DNA from: Aliiglaciecola sp. M165
Lineage (GTDB): Bacteria; Pseudomonadota; Gammaproteobacteria; Enterobacterales; Alteromonadaceae
NCBI RefSeq assembly: GCF_007197995.1
Contig: NZ_VKKH01000008.1
Coordinates: 62,001 to 126,000, forward strand
Length of the DNA stretch: 64,000 nt
Direction: 5' to 3'
The translations under genes were made by a program, and so were the position numbers. Each line of letters starts with the position of its first letter. The first letter of the stretch is position 1. Of this stretch, positions 57,701 through 64,000 are shown piece by piece. The notes under the pieces are model-generated. The model was given only the letters and a program-made list of their open reading frames with translations, was not told the origin of the DNA and did no database searches.

Positions 57701-59447
57701 GCATATCGTCGGATTCGCTTTCGAAGTTGCTCATGTCAGTGTGTTCGTCTTGCACTTCGCCGACCATGCCCGCACCCAGATTAAGTGCCTCGGTTTCAGG
57801 TGCCTGTTCAAGTTCAGGCAAGGGTTCAGCTTCAACTGCTGGGGCCGGCTCTGGACTCTCTTCTATTTCCTTGTAAGTGCTTTTGACCTCAATGGTATCT
57901 GCGCTGACAACACCCTTTACGGCTTGGCCGACTGCTCGGCCTTTACCTTCTTCCTTGAAGCTGTCGACTTCTTCCAAAGAAGAAGGAATAGCGTTTTCTA
58001 ACGCGGTGTCGAAAGCCTGTTTTGATCCAGCTTCGTCAGGCTCAGGTGCAGATTTATTTTCGACTTTATCAACTTGTGATGCGTTTGCTCTGGATTGACT
58101 TTCATCCGTTGGCGCGACCACAGATTTTTGGGTGTCCTGGAGTTTTTTATCCGGAGACTCTTTGGTTTTTTGATCGTCTGCGAGCTTTTTAATGCCTTGG
58201 CTTTTGGCATTGAATGCAGCTTGAGTCGCTTTTTTCAAAAAAGCGCCCACATCGCCTGAGGATGCACCTTTGCCTTTAGTTTTTTTACCTGAAGATTTGG
58301 CTGCTTTTTTGCGCAGTTTTTTAGCGCCTTTTTTTGCTTCTCCTTTCTTACTATCTTCTTTTTTTCCTTGTTCTTTTTTGTCGTCTTTTTTGTCAGCATT
58401 TTCAGCATCAATGGCAGGTGCTTTTTGATCTAACTTTGTACTTCCGGTATCGCCGTTAGCTGGGGGCGTATTTGCGCCTTCCACTTGAGAATCAATTTGC
58501 TCAATCTTTTGTTCAGTTTCTTGTTCCTTTTTAACGGTCTCTTTATCAGTAGGGTCGGGAACAGGTTCATTGCGTTTTGCGTTGTTTTGTTCAATTTTTT
58601 GTTCGGACACTTTTTGCTCAGCGCCACCTTGTTGAACCACATGAGTCAATTCGTGGGCGAGTAGGGTCTTACCACGAACAGAATCAGGTTCGTACTTACC
58701 GGCGTTGAAAAATACGTCTTTACCGTGTGCAAAGGCCTGCGCCTTGAGGTCGCGATTCATCGCGACAGCGTCACCATCTTTGTGGATTTTCACATCTCTA
58801 AAATCGACGCCAAAGCCTGTCTCCATTTGAACGCGAGTCTCATCATCCATTTTTTCGCCTTTGCCTTTGTTGGCAAAGAGTTTTCCTTCTACCTGGTTCA
58901 ACTCTGGGAATTGTTTTTTATCTCGCTTGTTAGCCCTTGCATCGCTTTTCGTTTGAACGGTCTCTTCTTCCTCTTGGCGCTGGATTTTCGTCTGGGGTTC
59001 ATCCTCCTGCCGCTGGACTTTGGTTTGGGCTTCTTCTTCCTCTTGGCGCTGGATTTTTGTCTGGGGCTCATCCTCCTGCCGCTGGACTTTGGTTTGCGCT
59101 TCTTCTTCTTGACGCTGAATTTTCGCCTGGGGTTCTTCCTCCTGACGCTGGATTTTGTCTCGTTTAGTTGTCTCTTCTTTTTCTTCTTCTCGGCGCTGCA
59201 ATTTAGTGCGCGGTGCGCTGTCGGCTAACCTTGATATCATGGGGGCTTTGGTGGCCGTTGCAGCGGCTTGATTTGGGGAGCCTCCACGAGTATTTTGGCT
59301 GCTAACCACGGTATCAGCCACGCGGTCAGCCTCTTGTTCATGACTATCATTGCTGCGACTAACACTCAGTTTTGTTTGCAACCGAGCGCCTGCGGCTCGG
59401 GTTGAGTCACTTGGTTGGGAGTGAGTTTTTGCCGCTGATTGCATCAT
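54744..59447 (-). CDS. DUF4157 (eCIS core domain) protein, candidate contractile-injection cargo toxin
   Basis: 1567 residues. The N-terminus has SNDSHEQEADRVADTVVSSQ and charged QRQEEE-type repeats (about 95-165). The DUF4157 domain spans ~195-275 with HELTH at 265-269 (HExxH). Long charged and coiled-coil parts run to ~880. An amphipathic helical region (~900-1200; SLVLQILGLTWQRIR, NPAGAIVQAILAIYNT) is shared by many DUF4157 proteins. The C-terminus (~1310-1567) has MHLVNESIGG at 1364 and YNLVPGPNSVN, reminiscent of non-specific nuclease toxins; this is a likeness only. The gene begins 4 bp after the AAA+ ATPase gene. DUF4157 marks proteins associated with or loaded into eCIS particles. Confidence 0.85.
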   Translation of the reverse strand: MMQSAAKTHSQPSDSTRAAGARLQTKLSVSRSNDSHEQEADRVADTVVSSQNTRGGSPNQAAATATKAPMISRLADSAPRTKLQRREEEKEETTKRDKIQRQEEEPQAKIQRQEEEAQTKVQRQEDEPQTKIQRQEEEEAQTKVQRQEDEPQTKIQRQEEEETVQTKSDARANKRDKKQFPELNQVEGKLFANKGKGEKMDDETRVQMETGFGVDFRDVKIHKDGDAVAMNRDLKAQAFAHGKDVFFNAGKYEPDSVRGKTLLAHELTHVVQQGGAEQKVSEQKIEQNNAKRNEPVPDPTDKETVKKEQETEQKIEQIDSQVEGANTPPANGDTGSTKLDQKAPAIDAENADKKDDKKEQGKKEDSKKGEAKKGAKKLRKKAAKSSGKKTKGKGASSGDVGAFLKKATQAAFNAKSQGIKKLADDQKTKESPDKKLQDTQKSVVAPTDESQSRANASQVDKVENKSAPEPDEAGSKQAFDTALENAIPSSLEEVDSFKEEGKGRAVGQAVKGVVSADTIEVKSTYKEIEESPEPAPAVEAEPLPELEQAPETEALNLGAGMVGEVQDEHTDMSNFESESDDMLKEEQIKDEHLEMVDEGDLAEANKERKKVKENVKEGPKQVKKLEQDQKQSVAQELAKEEQSEKQKMQQERQQELLGAQQEQTKTKSKLELKRQAVTDQINSIYETANTTVQQKLENLETQSLKDFDNGEKAATNSFEDNVKRRMDAFKRRRYDRFGGSLLWAKDKLFGMDELPEVKGIFDSEKARFVTAIDGLVKKITAENKKVIQECKDIVAAAKVKIENFVQTLGPELQEVGQSALTDIKGKLQALDKKINDKEQALKKKLEEKREAAIKAIEEKIEKMKEEMSGLISKLGNLLLNAMLKFFEWALKKAGFATDQLMGIINKGKVVIKTIVTDPVGFIGNIIKAVKKGIGQFVTNIKKHLISGLISWLTGAMAEVPITLPDKWDLKGIFSLVLQILGLTWQRIRIKLVKRLGERVVKIAETTVDIVKKLITEGPIALWEMIKEKAAEIKQQVMEGIRNWLIVNVVKQAVIKLLSFLNPAGAIVQAILAIYNTIMFFVENWQRIVEFVKSVFDSIGNIAAGKISAAASKVESALAMTIPIILNFLARLIGLSGIGKAVSNIIKKIRKPIDKIVNKVIDKIVGFAKNLLKKAKKGAGKLKDKVVSWFNTKKKFKNKAGENHTLFFKKKGKKGQMMIASTPQTVESYIQEKKKQLKDNPDPVQQKHLDNADDKQKKAETHTVKHPFKKSDKDAMVADVAATSQAFAKLSGGINPGDIPEPVWSPARGNSGPARPSTVKVDKLSKGKLVAGSTPVDTSINSGVSGWKKIAQKGLTTATNKWVQMHLVNESIGGEGKPYNLVPGPNSVNSGTMRSFESVAKRFVTDNDKNVVWWKSTVSYHGGTFKPYAKSVKMEAGLYLHKGGKNWVKDNKPKIKDVSVVEKPDFSASQTPSLSSASGTQLSAIEYSGGKGPFFPSIFTGTTMTRIKAVRKLSGGFATRSAFNSAIRAYTPPDVGARGLKNWQDTVETKVIPSIKTLHEAQKIKMGG
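58955..59165 (-). repeat. Charged tandem repeat in the DUF4157 protein
   Basis: Imperfect units of about 30-39 bp encode variants of K(I/V)QRQEEE and EDEPQT. About six copies are present. Such repeats sit between the N-terminal tag and the DUF4157 domain in this family. Confidence 0.85.
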
Positions 59448-59451
59448 AGTC

Positions 59452-60804
59452 TTAAAGCGTTTTGCCCTCCTTGGTTAATTCCCTGCGAACACCGGTGACC
59501 AGATCTTCAAATTTCAAATCCTTGGCTTCATTTTCCATGGTCACCAATGCGGCATAACGCACAACATTCATAATTGAGCCGCCAGCCAACTCATACCGGT
59601 CGGCGAGCACCGTTACGTCCCATTTCATTTCCAAATGAGAAAGCATACTCAAAGCCCCTTGCCAAAGCCGTTTTCGCTCTTCTTTGTTGGGCATCGGGAA
59701 GTACACAACCGCCTGGAATCGGCGCATGAAAGCATCATCTATATTGTGGCTAAAATTAGATGCGAGGATCACCACACCAGGAAAATCTTCGATTCGCTGC
59801 AACAGATAGGATACTTCTTGATTGGCGTAACGATCGTGTGCATCACTAACATTAGTGCGTTTACCAAACAACGCATCAGCCTCGTCAAAAAACAAGATGC
59901 AATCCATTTTCTCTGCGGCAGCAAAAATCTTATCCAGATTTTTTTCGGTTTCACCAATATATTTGGACACCACCGACGACAGGGCAATTCGATATACATC
60001 GCGCTGTAATTTTTTTCCCAGCAGTGTTGCAGTAAGTGTTTTCCCTGTGCCGGGTGGCCCATAGAATAGTGTTTTGTAACCGGGTTTGAGACGTTTCGCT
60101 AACCCCCATTCTTCCATTAATTTTTGCTGGTGTTTCATCCACATGATCAGCTCACTGAGCTGTTCGCGGGTTGTAGTGGGTAACACTAAATCATCCCATT
60201 CCATTTCAGTTTCAATCAATTTTGCCGGGAAGTCTTGACTGAAGTCAGGTTTGTTTAATTCTCCTTTAGTTAAATAATCGACTATCTCGTTTGAGATAGT
60301 CAGTTGGCCACTAAGCTTCGGCTCACCGCTGGGCGCGGGCTCCAGGGTGATGATATTGTGCTTGGCAAAAAAGTGATCACGCTCAAATAGTGCCAAATAT
60401 TCAAAACGCGCATGTAAATTGGCTCCAGCCAATAAAAACATGGCGGTTTCTCCGGTGGGTAAAAATCCACTGTGTAGTTTTCCTTGTACACCACCAAATT
60501 CAGTAAAACCCCGCTGGTTGGTTGTATTGAGCATGAATAATATGTCTAACAATTCTGGCCTGACGTGCGGCGTAAGCACGAGGACAATAAGCAATCTCTC
60601 TGCGATGGTCATTTGGTAGTGATGGATAAAGTTGCCATAAATCGAGTCGTTGGGATCAAGATCAGGTGGCTGAATATCAGTTTCGATATCGGTTATGGTT
60701 TCCTTGGTGCGATCTTCGATACGGGCCATCAGCATCGCTGAAAACCAATTGAGTTCTTGGTCCAGTGTTTTTGCATTACTTGCTACTAACGTCATCGTGT
60801 CCAC
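59452..60804 (-). CDS. eCIS-associated AAA+ ATPase
   Basis: 450 residues. A ~220-residue N-terminal domain precedes one AAA+ module. Walker A is GPPGTGKT at 249-256, Walker B is ILFFDEAD near 303-310, and the arginine finger lies in FMRRFQ. This matches the ATPase of Afp/PVC-type clusters (Afp15-like), thought to help assembly or maturation of the particle. It lies 54 bp after the tape-measure-family gene and 4 bp before the DUF4157 gene. The context is the main support for eCIS. Confidence 0.88.
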   Translation of the reverse strand: MDTMTLVASNAKTLDQELNWFSAMLMARIEDRTKETITDIETDIQPPDLDPNDSIYGNFIHHYQMTIAERLLIVLVLTPHVRPELLDILFMLNTTNQRGFTEFGGVQGKLHSGFLPTGETAMFLLAGANLHARFEYLALFERDHFFAKHNIITLEPAPSGEPKLSGQLTISNEIVDYLTKGELNKPDFSQDFPAKLIETEMEWDDLVLPTTTREQLSELIMWMKHQQKLMEEWGLAKRLKPGYKTLFYGPPGTGKTLTATLLGKKLQRDVYRIALSSVVSKYIGETEKNLDKIFAAAEKMDCILFFDEADALFGKRTNVSDAHDRYANQEVSYLLQRIEDFPGVVILASNFSHNIDDAFMRRFQAVVYFPMPNKEERKRLWQGALSMLSHLEMKWDVTVLADRYELAGGSIMNVVRYAALVTMENEAKDLKFEDLVTGVRRELTKEGKTL

Positions 60805-60858
60805 TATTTTAATCCATCGTTAAGCGCGTTTTGTGCCCTGATACGCCTGACCTGATGC

Positions 60859-62589
60859 TCACCATTCCACATAGATCGGTCCCTCCATCCACTTGGTCGA
60901 CACTACGCCGATACTCCAGGGTAATTTTTCAAGCAACACGTCATAACCGCTGCGTTCTATAAACATATTCCAGTGGTTGTCGTGCCGTGTAAGTATTCCC
61001 TGCCGTTGCAAAAACGCTTGTTTGAACCCGCCAGCGGAGGTTTTGCCCAAACCCTGCCAATGGTGTAATACGCTATTTATTAACTCGCTACAGGCACGCC
61101 TTTCTTCTTTAGTCAGTTTGATTTTTACTTCTGTGGGGAGGTTAAAGGCGACGCCGCACAACAATTTGTTGAGCAATAATTGATGTTCAATGAAGGTGGT
61201 TTGCCCACTGACAAGATATTCTGTGAGTAACACTGCACGAATTCGTTTTTCAAAGGTTGAAAACTCGCCATCTTTGGTGAGTGCAACATCGCGAAAAAAG
61301 TGCCCTAAAAATGGCCAAAGCAACACAAGCCCCGCGTTATTGACGTAGAATTTCGCATTCTGCAATTCGGTGGGTAGCTGCTGGGCATTATTTAGCTCAT
61401 CTAGGTCAGTTTGTATTGCTTCGTATTGCTCAGTTGAGGCTGCAGCTATATTGAGCAGGCCAACATCGCCCATTTGAGAAAGGGGGACGTCTTTTGTGTC
61501 TAATGGGCTCTGCTTGTCCTGCTCAGACGACCTGCCTTTTTGCGATTCAGTCAAATTGGGCGCCATTTCAGTGTCTTTTTTGACTGAGTCGAGGCTAGCC
61601 CCAATGTCAATTTGTGACAGAAACTTTGTTATTTCTGGGATGAATTCCCACTGCCTGGAATGGTTAGCATTGAATAATCTCACTAGTGCTGCAATCGATG
61701 ATTTAGGCACCTGAGTATCTGTTCTGATAATGTCTATAAATTGCCTAATGTACTGCGGGCTAAAAGTTATGCTTTGGCTATTTTGATTGCTGTATTGATT
61801 ATTGGTGGTGATTAACAGTGCCGTCGATTTCGATGAATTGGTTAGCCAATTCAGCACCTTTGTCTGAGCGGCTTTCAAAGTCATAAGCATTGCGGCTAGT
61901 TTATCACCTTGACGGCTACCTTTTTTCAACCAAGTTTTCAGCTCAGTGATATAGGCCTGCAGAGCAGTCAGTGGCAGTTGTGATTGTCGCTCCATTGCTT
62001 TTAATAGTTTGCTGACTTGGTCAGGGTTGAGTTGCTGGATCAGTCTGAGATTCGGTGCGAGGTTTTGCAAAGTGCCAAGACGACTTATTAATACCTCGGG
62101 TGTTTTTGTGAAAAGCTCGTCGAAATGGGCTTGAATATCCCAATTTGGGTTATTCTCCCACCAAGGCAATACGCCATGATCTAGATAGAAGAGCAACAGG
62201 TCTTGCGATCGTTGCACGTTGTCTTGAACGATGACGTCGGTATTCGGCATGGACGTTATACCATCGCTTTCGCTTTGCAGATGTAGATTTTGTATAAAGT
62301 GACTCAACTGTTCCTTCAATTTCTGTGCAAATTGCTGTTCGAAGTTTTCATCCAGCGGACAATCACCCAATTCCAGCGTTAGCGTGTCAATGTTGATGCA
62401 AAGGTTAGGGGGTACGTGTGCATCAAACACATCATTTAATTGTTGGGTCAGAACGTTTTTTTTAAGCCCATCAATGCGGGATTGGGCTTGCTGGGCAGAA
62501 TACTGATCGCGAACTCGCAACTCTACACGTTGTGTCCTGATCACATGTGTTTGAATTTTTGTTACAAAGCTGTCTTGCGAATTTGCCAT
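60859..62589 (-). CDS. Contractile injection system tape-measure family protein
   Basis: 576 residues. The C-terminal ~170 residues carry signatures of this family: NAGLVLLWPFLGHFFRD, LLLNKLLCGV, VLHHWQGLGKTSAGGFKQ, AFLQRQGIL and LPWSIGVVSTKWM, ending in VEW. The N-terminal part (~15-130; IDTLTLELGDCPLD) is also typical. The middle is variable and mostly helical. In eCIS clusters such a protein sits just before the AAA+ ATPase gene, as here, and is thought to set or chaperone the tube length. Confidence 0.87.
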   Translation of the reverse strand: MANSQDSFVTKIQTHVIRTQRVELRVRDQYSAQQAQSRIDGLKKNVLTQQLNDVFDAHVPPNLCINIDTLTLELGDCPLDENFEQQFAQKLKEQLSHFIQNLHLQSESDGITSMPNTDVIVQDNVQRSQDLLLFYLDHGVLPWWENNPNWDIQAHFDELFTKTPEVLISRLGTLQNLAPNLRLIQQLNPDQVSKLLKAMERQSQLPLTALQAYITELKTWLKKGSRQGDKLAAMLMTLKAAQTKVLNWLTNSSKSTALLITTNNQYSNQNSQSITFSPQYIRQFIDIIRTDTQVPKSSIAALVRLFNANHSRQWEFIPEITKFLSQIDIGASLDSVKKDTEMAPNLTESQKGRSSEQDKQSPLDTKDVPLSQMGDVGLLNIAAASTEQYEAIQTDLDELNNAQQLPTELQNAKFYVNNAGLVLLWPFLGHFFRDVALTKDGEFSTFEKRIRAVLLTEYLVSGQTTFIEHQLLLNKLLCGVAFNLPTEVKIKLTKEERRACSELINSVLHHWQGLGKTSAGGFKQAFLQRQGILTRHDNHWNMFIERSGYDVLLEKLPWSIGVVSTKWMEGPIYVEW

Positions 62590-62619
62590 TGTTTATTCTG
62601 CCTTCGGTTAAACCCTTAT

Positions 62620-63987
62620 TTAGCGCATTTTTTCCATAACCTCGGTAACACTGTTGGTTTTAATTGCATTGTTAAGCTCGCCCCAATCCTTTTGCACCTC
62701 TGCAAAATCAATCTTGGCTTTATTCAAATGACTACGTATCGTTGCCAACCGCTTTTTATCCGCTTCTGTCATAACATCGCCTTTTTTCAGTACTAATCTA
62801 TCCATATAGCCATAGGCCGCCATTCTCATAAGGTTTTGGACCGCTGAAACCGTAGCCTGCTGTGCTCTTGGAATGGCTTTGATTAGCTCTTCGTTTAAGG
62901 ATTTATACGTTTCACTGATTTGTGCTTCACTCACAGACATATCTGGCGAGAGGTTGAATACAAAGTCGTCGGTTGTTGCGACCAGTTTCTTCGTTTTTGC
63001 AGGCCCATTGGCAATTAATGAATCGAGTAGTGATGCCTGTTTGAACTTGTGACTTTTTAACGACGTTGTAACGATTTTAGCTGCTTCTTCGACGCTGACG
63101 CCGGTGTTCTCGGCAAGCAATATCCCCCAGTTTTTGCGGCCTTCAAGGGCCGCAATCCACGCGTCTATGCGAGGTGCCTCAGCCACTGCCCTTTGCATAT
63201 TTATATCAATCTGATGGCTCTGGCTTGATTTCAAGCTGATATTACCGCTATTAGGTGCAAAGCCAGGCACTGTTGCTTCTACAGTGGTATTGCCTGGGGG
63301 CAGTTGGGCAAATTGGCTCGGAGAGCCTTGTTGCTCGAAGGTTTGTCTTTGCGCTGTGATCACTTTGACACTGGCATTTTTAAGCTCTCTTTGACTATTA
63401 TTGTCAAATACGTTGACCTTAAGTTTTGCTGGTTTTATTCCTTCCATTGCTTGGGGAGTAATTGTGACGGTGTCATTCACTCCTGCAACAATCACATTCT
63501 GGAATGCGCTGTCAAAATACCCCTGAGCACGGGCAACGATTGAAATAGTGCCGGGAGTCAGATCGGAAATCGTTATCAAGCCTTTGTCATTTTTTGCATT
63601 GATAGTGGATTTTTCTACCGTAGTGACGCTGATTTCGGCATCGAAAATGTTTTCTTCGGTTCGTATATCAATCACCCGATATGAGACAGTTGCTTTAGGT
63701 TGTGGTTGCGGCTCTGGGGTCTTGTCGGGCACGGCAGGTGGTAAAAAATGAATAATCACTTCGCCAATATCTTGCTCTTTGCATTCATTGTGCTCGTCAA
63801 TCAGTCGGTATTGGAAACGGTCAACCAAATGTGGCAGTGGGGCTTCATGGGAATAAATAATGCAGTGGTCTTCTGTTAACTTAAGTTGGCCTTCGAGATG
63901 CGTTGTTTCACTGATTAGTTCTATGCGTAGGTGTTCCAGGCAAACATTCATGGGGACGTCGCCTTTAAACGATAGGGAATGACTCAT
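62620..63987 (-). CDS. eCIS-operon protein with carboxypeptidase-regulatory-like beta domains
   Basis: 455 residues. Residues ~1-85 are beta-rich. A Pro-rich linker (TPEPQPQP) follows. Two repeats of a carboxypeptidase-regulatory/PEGA-like beta-sandwich occupy ~98-180 and ~190-270 (LTPGTISIVARAQGYF and LPPGNTTVEATVPGFA). A helical C-terminal part completes it. There is no signal peptide. The ATG shares a base with the TAA of an upstream gene (TAATG), so the operon continues off the right edge. It may be a particle surface or fibre-associated component. That is inference; the family was not identified. Confidence 0.72.
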   Translation of the reverse strand: MSHSLSFKGDVPMNVCLEHLRIELISETTHLEGQLKLTEDHCIIYSHEAPLPHLVDRFQYRLIDEHNECKEQDIGEVIIHFLPPAVPDKTPEPQPQPKATVSYRVIDIRTEENIFDAEISVTTVEKSTINAKNDKGLITISDLTPGTISIVARAQGYFDSAFQNVIVAGVNDTVTITPQAMEGIKPAKLKVNVFDNNSQRELKNASVKVITAQRQTFEQQGSPSQFAQLPPGNTTVEATVPGFAPNSGNISLKSSQSHQIDINMQRAVAEAPRIDAWIAALEGRKNWGILLAENTGVSVEEAAKIVTTSLKSHKFKQASLLDSLIANGPAKTKKLVATTDDFVFNLSPDMSVSEAQISETYKSLNEELIKAIPRAQQATVSAVQNLMRMAAYGYMDRLVLKKGDVMTEADKKRLATIRSHLNKAKIDFAEVQKDWGELNNAIKTNSVTEVMEKMR

Positions 63988-64000
63988 TAGTCCAAAATCG
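63987..64000 (-). CDS. Probable last codons of an upstream eCIS operon gene
   Basis: On the minus strand the sequence before the ATG at 63987 reads ATT TTG GAC TAA, with the stop overlapping the ATG by one base. This is the end expected for a coupled upstream gene, but only four codons are visible. Confidence 0.35.

Noticed and set aside
58725-59228. Plus-strand frame rich in Leu/Phe opposite the DUF4157 gene
   Set aside because: It is the antisense reading of the charged repeats; it has no start signal or family.

Overview
The window looks like chromosome of a heterotrophic marine gammaproteobacterium of the Alteromonadales (Alteromonas/Glaciecola/Aliiglaciecola-like). This is inferred from moderate GC, two large TonB-dependent receptors, a FucP-type GlcNAc transporter with NagB-II and a LacI-type regulator, a BCCT osmolyte carrier, and a GH17 glucanase. 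No rRNA, tRNA, insertion sequence or CRISPR array was recognised.

Layout. (1) 1-4670, minus strand: an ECF-like sigma factor and a membrane anti-sigma-like protein, followed by a compact animal-type haem peroxidase, an unknown 190-residue protein and a secreted TPR protein that runs off the left edge. All are closely spaced or overlap by ATGA. Divergent from it are a repeat-bearing predicted outer-membrane protein and a small membrane protein, then about 930 bp without a gene. (2) 7832-15558: LysR/pirin pair, DUF2798 protein, an NmrA-like/DUF1772/AraC set, a beta-lactamase-fold serine hydrolase and a degenerate M28 peptidase. (3) 15621-22428: a complete trans-4-hydroxy-L-proline catabolic set (D-hydroxyproline dehydrogenase, pyrroline-hydroxycarboxylate deaminase, two-cysteine epimerase, alpha-ketoglutarate-semialdehyde dehydrogenase), a GntR/FCD regulator and an M24 X-Pro peptidase. 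An identical ATTGTATACAAT site lies inside the promoter spacers of two of these units. (4) 22860-37529: a LacI regulator and an N-acetylglucosamine/chitin-oligomer regulon. It has TonB receptor, flavin-dependent halogenase-like protein, FG-GAP/ASPIC lipoprotein, GH20 hexosaminidase, then GlcNAc kinase, NagB-II, NagA and transporter. Four copies of the 14-bp operator TGACARCGYTGTCA stand before the two units. (5) 37746-52242: GGDEF-EAL protein, TPR-sulfotransferase with TonB receptor, BCCT transporter, MarR regulator, CsaA-like protein, GH17 enzyme, WS/DGAT acyltransferase, LuxR-type regulator and a small orphan. (6) 52220-64000, minus strand: the distal end of an extracellular contractile injection system (eCIS) operon. 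It contains a carboxypeptidase-regulatory-like repeat protein, a tape-measure-family protein, an AAA+ ATPase, a 1567-residue DUF4157 protein with a nuclease-like C-terminus (candidate cargo toxin), and an overlapping DUF115/glycosyltransferase/DUF115 fusion. Sheath, tube and baseplate genes would lie beyond the right edge.

The most noteworthy parts are the eCIS end with its large candidate toxin and coupled triple-domain glycosyltransferase, the sigma/anti-sigma/peroxidase/TPR module, and the halogenase-like enzyme inside the GlcNAc regulon. All functions are read from sequence motifs only; no database search was made.
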